A stretch of DNA of 10,171 bases. Source: an uncultured Dorea sp. GTDB taxonomy: Bacteria; Bacillota; Clostridia; Lachnospirales; Lachnospiraceae. The translations under genes and the position numbers were made by a program. Positions 7,143-10,171 of the stretch are shown in pieces. The DNA is taken from NCBI GenBank assembly GCA_910578495.1, contig CAJTRE010000054.1:1-10171 (forward strand). The letters are read 5' to 3'. The notes under the pieces are model-generated. The model saw only the letters and a list, made by a program, of their open reading frames with translations, was not told the DNA's origin and did no database searches. Position 1 is the stretch's first letter. Each line of letters opens with the position of its first letter.

Positions 7143-8162
7143 ATGGTGAAAAAATCAAGAGGCAAAAATATCTCGATAAAGGATATAGCGCAGTTGTGTA
7201 ATGTTTCTGTGCCTACGGTATCCCGTGTTATTAATCAGTCGGGACGATATTCGGAAGAGACAGAACGCCGAGTGCGTAAAGTAATTGAGGAGACAGGCTA
7301 TCAGCCAAGTGTTTTTGCCAGAGGGCTGCGGACAAACTGTGCCAATAACATAGGTATTATCGTGCCGGATATTACAAATGAATTTTTTTCTTCCATAACT
7401 CTGGCAATTCAGAATGTATTATTTGAGAAGTCTTATACAACGATGATTTGTAATACGAACGAACAGCCGACCGTTCAGGCAAAGCAGTTGGAGATGTTAA
7501 AAAGCAGCAGAGTTGCAGGTATTATTTTTATTTCAGGTGAAGCAATTACGGATGAAGATTTGACTGATGGGATTCCTAAAGTATTCGTAGACCGTCTGCC
7601 ATGGAATGCGGCATCTAAGGATGTCGTGACAGTGGAAGCGGACAACTATACCGGTGGAAAAATTGCGGCTAATACGCTGTTAGAGTCAGGCTGCAAGCAT
7701 ATTGTGGCTTTGTTTGAGGCTCGAGGTTTGAGTACCCAGATTGCCAGATATTCCGGATTTATTCGTGCGCATCAAGATTATGGACTTGATGTGGTAAAAG
7801 AACTTTATCAACCGGTTGCTCAGGTTTCTTTCCAAGAAGGATATGAAACAATTTGTAAGCTGATAAAAAGCAAGGTTCCGTTTGACGGGATATGCTGTTA
7901 TACAGACTCTCTTGCCTGTGGAGCGCTCAGTGCGTTGGCGGAAGCCGGAATATCTGTGCCGGATCAAGTACAGGTTACGGGATTTGACGATATATCTATG
8001 GCGAAGTGGGCAGTACCGCCGGTGACAACAATTGCACAGCCGGTAAAAGAGATGGGACGTCTGGCTGCAGAATTAATTTTTAAGATGAGTAAAGGTGAAG
8101 ATATTGAGCAGAAACAATATACTTTGCCGGTGGAGTTGATTAAGAGAAAGTCAACAAAATGA
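7143..8162 (+). CDS. LacI/GalR-family transcriptional regulator (local repressor)
   Basis: DNA-binding regulator of 339 residues. The N-terminal helix-turn-helix ISIKDIAQLCNVSVPTVSRV (10-29) is followed by a hinge helix ending in FARGLRT (58-64), whose Leu62 is positioned like the leucine that LacI-family proteins insert at a central CpG. This matches the CG-centred palindromes found three times in the window. A periplasmic-binding-protein-like effector domain follows (about 68-335), with the conserved IGIIVPDITNEFF opening and the VTGFDDI motif near the C-terminus. It sits in the middle of the catabolic unit, 79 bp after the dehydrogenase and 31 bp before the aldolase, so it is probably autoregulated by the operator at 6041-6058. 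Only a weak promoter candidate (TATGCT at 7111-7116) lies directly upstream. GGAG at 7132-7135 supports the ATG. The inducer is unknown; the imported sugar or its phosphate is the natural guess. Confidence 0.95.
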   Translation: MVKKSRGKNISIKDIAQLCNVSVPTVSRVINQSGRYSEETERRVRKVIEETGYQPSVFARGLRTNCANNIGIIVPDITNEFFSSITLAIQNVLFEKSYTTMICNTNEQPTVQAKQLEMLKSSRVAGIIFISGEAITDEDLTDGIPKVFVDRLPWNAASKDVVTVEADNYTGGKIAANTLLESGCKHIVALFEARGLSTQIARYSGFIRAHQDYGLDVVKELYQPVAQVSFQEGYETICKLIKSKVPFDGICCYTDSLACGALSALAEAGISVPDQVQVTGFDDISMAKWAVPPVTTIAQPVKEMGRLAAELIFKMSKGEDIEQKQYTLPVELIKRKSTK

Positions 8163-8193
8163 AAACACAAGATTGAGAAAGGAAATAATAATT

Positions 8194-8868
8194 ATGAAAG
8201 AAAAAGGAGTTAATTATAAACCGGAATATGCAAAATATTTCGATCACACGAAACTTTATCCAGAAGCAACCACAGAAACTATCAAACTTTTCTGTGAACA
8301 GGCATTAGAGTATGAGTTTGCGGCAGTGTGTGTAAATCCCTGTCATGTGAAGATGACAGCTTCACTTTTGAAAGGAAGCAATGTAAAAACAGCCACAGTT
8401 GTTGGATTCCCTTTGGGAGCGAACACAACCAATATGAAGGCTGCGGAAACGAAAGAAGCTGTAGAGAATGGTGCTCAGGAAATAGATATGGTCATTAATA
8501 TCGGCGCAGTAAAAGATGATAATTGGGATTATGTAGAAAAAGATATTACTGCGATAATTGAAGCCGCAGGAAACGCAGATGTGAAAGTCATTATTGAGAC
8601 GCATGCTCTGACTGATGAGGAGAAAGTGAAAGTATGTAAGCTTGCCGAGAAATGTGGGGCGAAATTTGTCAAGACTTGCAGTGGATTTTATGGAACAGGC
8701 GGAGCAACGGTAGAAGACGTAGCGCTTATGAGAAAGAGTGTCAGTGAAAATGTATTGGTGAAAGCGTCAACCGGTATCCGTACTAGAGAAGATGTAGATA
8801 AATTACTGGCTGCAGGTGCGGTACGCTTTGGAAGCAGCGCCGGCCCGAAAGTGGTAGATGGAGATTAA
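8194..8868 (+). CDS. deoC: DeoC-family class I aldolase (divergent deoxyribose-phosphate aldolase)
   Basis: Class I (Schiff-base) TIM-barrel aldolase of 224 residues, the usual length for bacterial DeoC, which splits 2-deoxyribose 5-phosphate into glyceraldehyde 3-phosphate and acetaldehyde. Catalytic residues are in place: Schiff-base K160 in FVKTCSGF, second lysine K190 in VKAS, and D98 in EIDMV. Several positions differ from the consensus I know: DHTKLYP (17-23) for DHTLLKP, KTCSGF for KTSTGF, and ASTGIR (191-196) for ASGGIR, the last next to the phosphate site; the phosphate-side pair S214-S215 is kept. These changes suggest an altered donor or substrate pocket, for example a ketone donor such as hydroxyacetone. 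The start at 8194 is preferred over an upstream TTG at 8173 because AAAGGAAA precedes it and the extra codons are not family-like. It lies 31 bp after the regulator gene and probably shares its transcript. Confidence 0.9.
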   Translation: MKEKGVNYKPEYAKYFDHTKLYPEATTETIKLFCEQALEYEFAAVCVNPCHVKMTASLLKGSNVKTATVVGFPLGANTTNMKAAETKEAVENGAQEIDMVINIGAVKDDNWDYVEKDITAIIEAAGNADVKVIIETHALTDEEKVKVCKLAEKCGAKFVKTCSGFYGTGGATVEDVALMRKSVSENVLVKASTGIRTREDVDKLLAAGAVRFGSSAGPKVVDGD

Positions 8869-8874
8869 TTTTTT

Positions 8875-8880
8875 TAGAAT
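8875..8880 (+). promoter_or_regulatory. Probable -10 box of a separate promoter for the Gfo/Idh gene
   Basis: TAGAAT (5 of 6 matches to TATAAT) directly abuts the operator at 8881-8898, the same geometry as at 6036-6058. A -35 box would fall inside the end of deoC; only weak candidates (such as GTGGTA at 8851-8856) are seen, so the support is mainly positional. Confidence 0.45.
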
Positions 8881-8898
8881 TGCGATAACGATAACGCA
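8881..8898. promoter_or_regulatory. LacI-family operator upstream of the Gfo/Idh gene
   Basis: TGCGATAACGATAACGCA is the third copy of the CG-centred motif: arms TGCG and CGCA pair perfectly and 7 of 9 positions are symmetric. It lies 12 nt after the aldolase stop codon and 33 nt before the next ATG, so it either represses an internal promoter or acts as a roadblock to read-through. Confidence 0.8.
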
Positions 8899-8931
8899 AA
8901 AGTAAACTGAAAGTATACGAGGAGGTTTAAC

Positions 8932-10029
8932 ATGAAGAAAATGCGTATAGGAGTCATCGGATGTGGGAATATCAGTGATATTTATTTTAAAAATTTGACA
9001 ACGGCATTTGATATTACATGTGTACAGGCATGCAGCGATCTTGATATGGAGCGCGCGAAGAAAAGTGCAGAAAAGTATGGAATACCTCAAGTACAGACTG
9101 TAGACGAACTGTTGGCAAACCCAGAGGTGGATATTGTACTTAATATTACAATTCCTGTAGGACATTATGAGGTGTGCAAAAGAGCGCTTGAGGCGGGAAA
9201 ACACGTATATGTGGAGAAACCGTTAAGCGTAACGGTAGAACAGGCAAAAGAACTTGTCGCATTGGCGGAGGAAAAAGGGCTGTATATTGGTTGTGCGCCG
9301 GATACGTTCTTAGGTGGAGGTCTTCAGACATGCAGAGAGATGTTAGATAGCGGAATTATCGGAAAACCGGTTGCCGCAACTGCATTTTTTGGACATCATG
9401 GACCGGAGAGATTTCATCCGGATCCGTCCTTCCTATATAAAGAGGGGACTGGTCCAATGTTAGATATAGGTCCATATTTTGTGACAGCGCTTGTATCAAT
9501 GCTGGGACCGGCGAAGAGTGTATGTGGAATGGCGGCTTCCGGATTTGAAGAGAGAACCATAACATTTGATTGTCCAAAGAAAGGGGAGAAATTTCCAGTG
9601 GAAACACCTTCCCATGTTGCAGGAATGATAACTTTTAAAAATGGTGTGGTAGCAACAGTTACGACAAGTTTTGATACTTGGGGACATGGAATCCCGTTTA
9701 TTGAAGTATACGGAACAAAAGGAACACTTAGAATGCCAAACCCGGATACATTTGGAGGCCCGATTTTCTATCTCAAAGAGGGAGAAAATGAGTTTAAGGA
9801 AGCACCGGCATCTTATCCATACAGTGAAAATAGCAGAGGCGTAGGTGTGGCAGATATGGCAAAGTGTATTCTTGAGGGCGGTGCGCACAAAGCACAAGGG
9901 AAGATGGCGCTGCATGTATTAGAAATTTTAAAAGGTGTTTTGGAAAGTGGAAAGACACAAACATATGTTGAATTACAGACAACTTGTGAGCGGCCGGAAG
10001 CTTTCGAAGATAAAAACATCCATTTATAA
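8932..10029 (+). CDS. Gfo/Idh/MocA-family NAD(P)-dependent sugar oxidoreductase
   Basis: Two-domain dehydrogenase/reductase of 365 residues acting on sugars, inositols or their keto and anhydro derivatives. The N-terminal Rossmann domain opens with RIGVIGCGNIS (5-15) and contains the signature EKP at 95-97, with K96 the expected catalytic lysine. The C-terminal Gfo/Idh domain follows from about residue 130. In GPMLDIGPY (174-182) the catalytic aspartate corresponds to D178, but the position of the usual catalytic histidine four residues later is Y182. Family members include inositol dehydrogenase, glucose-fructose oxidoreductase and 1,5-anhydrofructose reductase; the last would fit a 1,5-anhydrohexitol pathway, but the Tyr substitution makes direct equivalence uncertain. 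GAGGAGG at 8919-8925, 6 nt before the ATG, is a strong ribosome site. It has its own operator, is last in the right-hand unit and is followed by a terminator. Confidence 0.93.
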   Translation: MKKMRIGVIGCGNISDIYFKNLTTAFDITCVQACSDLDMERAKKSAEKYGIPQVQTVDELLANPEVDIVLNITIPVGHYEVCKRALEAGKHVYVEKPLSVTVEQAKELVALAEEKGLYIGCAPDTFLGGGLQTCREMLDSGIIGKPVAATAFFGHHGPERFHPDPSFLYKEGTGPMLDIGPYFVTALVSMLGPAKSVCGMAASGFEERTITFDCPKKGEKFPVETPSHVAGMITFKNGVVATVTTSFDTWGHGIPFIEVYGTKGTLRMPNPDTFGGPIFYLKEGENEFKEAPASYPYSENSRGVGVADMAKCILEGGAHKAQGKMALHVLEILKGVLESGKTQTYVELQTTCERPEAFEDKNIHL

Positions 10030-10045
10030 AAAGAATATTGGTTTC

Positions 10046-10082
10046 AACTCCAAGCTCTCATGAAAGGAACTTGGAGTTTTTT
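10046..10082 (+). terminator. Intrinsic terminator of the right-hand operon
   Basis: AACTCCAAG (10046-10054) pairs perfectly with CTTGGAGTT (10070-10078) around a 15-nt loop, and six T residues run from 10077 to 10082. It starts 17 nt after the Gfo/Idh stop codon and ends the plus-strand unit. Confidence 0.85.
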
Positions 10083-10110
10083 ATTTGGAAGTATAAAATC
10101 AAAAAAGACA

Positions 10111-10128
10111 GATTAATGTACATTAGTC
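10111..10128. repeat. 18-nt palindrome after the operon, possible operator of the next locus
   Basis: GATTAATGTACATTAGTC contains a perfect 12-nt palindrome TAATGTACATTA (10114-10125), extended by two more pairs with one T/G mismatch. It differs from the CG-centred operators. No gene is visible next to it in the remaining bases. Confidence 0.35.
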
Positions 10129-10139
10129 AATGATGTGAC

Positions 10140-10168
10140 ACCAGTTTTTTTAAAATAAAAGAACTGGT
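10140..10168. repeat. Inverted repeat ACCAGTT / AACTGGT at the window edge
   Basis: ACCAGTT (10140-10146) and AACTGGT (10162-10168) form a 7-bp perfect stem around an A/T-only interior that can add three or four T-A pairs after one mismatch. It could be a regulator site or part of a promoter region for a gene to the right of the window; nothing more can be seen. Confidence 0.35.
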
Positions 10169-10171
10169 ATG

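Overview
The window is a carbohydrate-catabolism locus of eight complete genes from an anaerobic, moderately AT-rich Gram-positive bacterium. A gut Clostridia / Lachnospiraceae-type genome is most likely. The oxygen-sensitive glycyl radical enzyme with its radical-SAM activase points to an anaerobe. The strong AGGAGG-type ribosome sites, the LacI-family regulator with CG-centred operators, and the close matches to sigma-A promoters point to Firmicutes.

Layout: two divergent transcription units share a regulatory region at about 5861-6085. The left unit reads on the minus strand, in transcription order: an AlsK-like ROK sugar kinase (5860-4925), a pyruvate-formate-lyase-like glycyl radical enzyme (4898-2496), its activase (2485-1589) and an RbsA/MglA-type ABC sugar-import ATPase (1561-50). 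The permease and binding protein would have to lie beyond the left edge. The right unit reads on the plus strand: a zinc alcohol/polyol dehydrogenase (6086-7063), a LacI-family repressor (7143-8162), a divergent DeoC-type aldolase (8194-8868) and a Gfo/Idh/MocA oxidoreductase (8932-10029), closed by an intrinsic terminator (10046-10082).

Regulation: three copies of one 18-nt CG-centred palindrome (consensus near TGMGATAACGATAWCKCA) lie at 5898-5915, 6041-6058 and 8881-8898. Each sits just downstream of, or touching, a -10-like box, where the transcription start is expected. This predicts that the LacI-family protein encoded here represses the kinase/GRE operon, the dehydrogenase operon and separately the Gfo/Idh gene.

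How the genes may work together (inference): an imported sugar-like compound is phosphorylated by the ROK kinase, opened or dehydrated by the GRE, and split by the DeoC-like aldolase into a triose phosphate and a small carbonyl, which the zinc dehydrogenase reduces. The Gfo/Idh protein would feed a keto- or anhydro-sugar into the route. This is the same logic as the E. coli YbiW/PflD route, in which 1,5-anhydrohexitol 6-phosphates are opened by a GRE to 1-deoxyfructose 6-phosphate and then cleaved by FsaA/FsaB with GldA reducing hydroxyacetone. Here it would use an ABC importer plus ROK kinase instead of a PTS, DeoC instead of Fsa, and a zinc dehydrogenase instead of GldA. A second coherent reading is dehydration of a pentitol phosphate to 2-deoxyribose 5-phosphate. 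The sequence alone does not fix the substrate.
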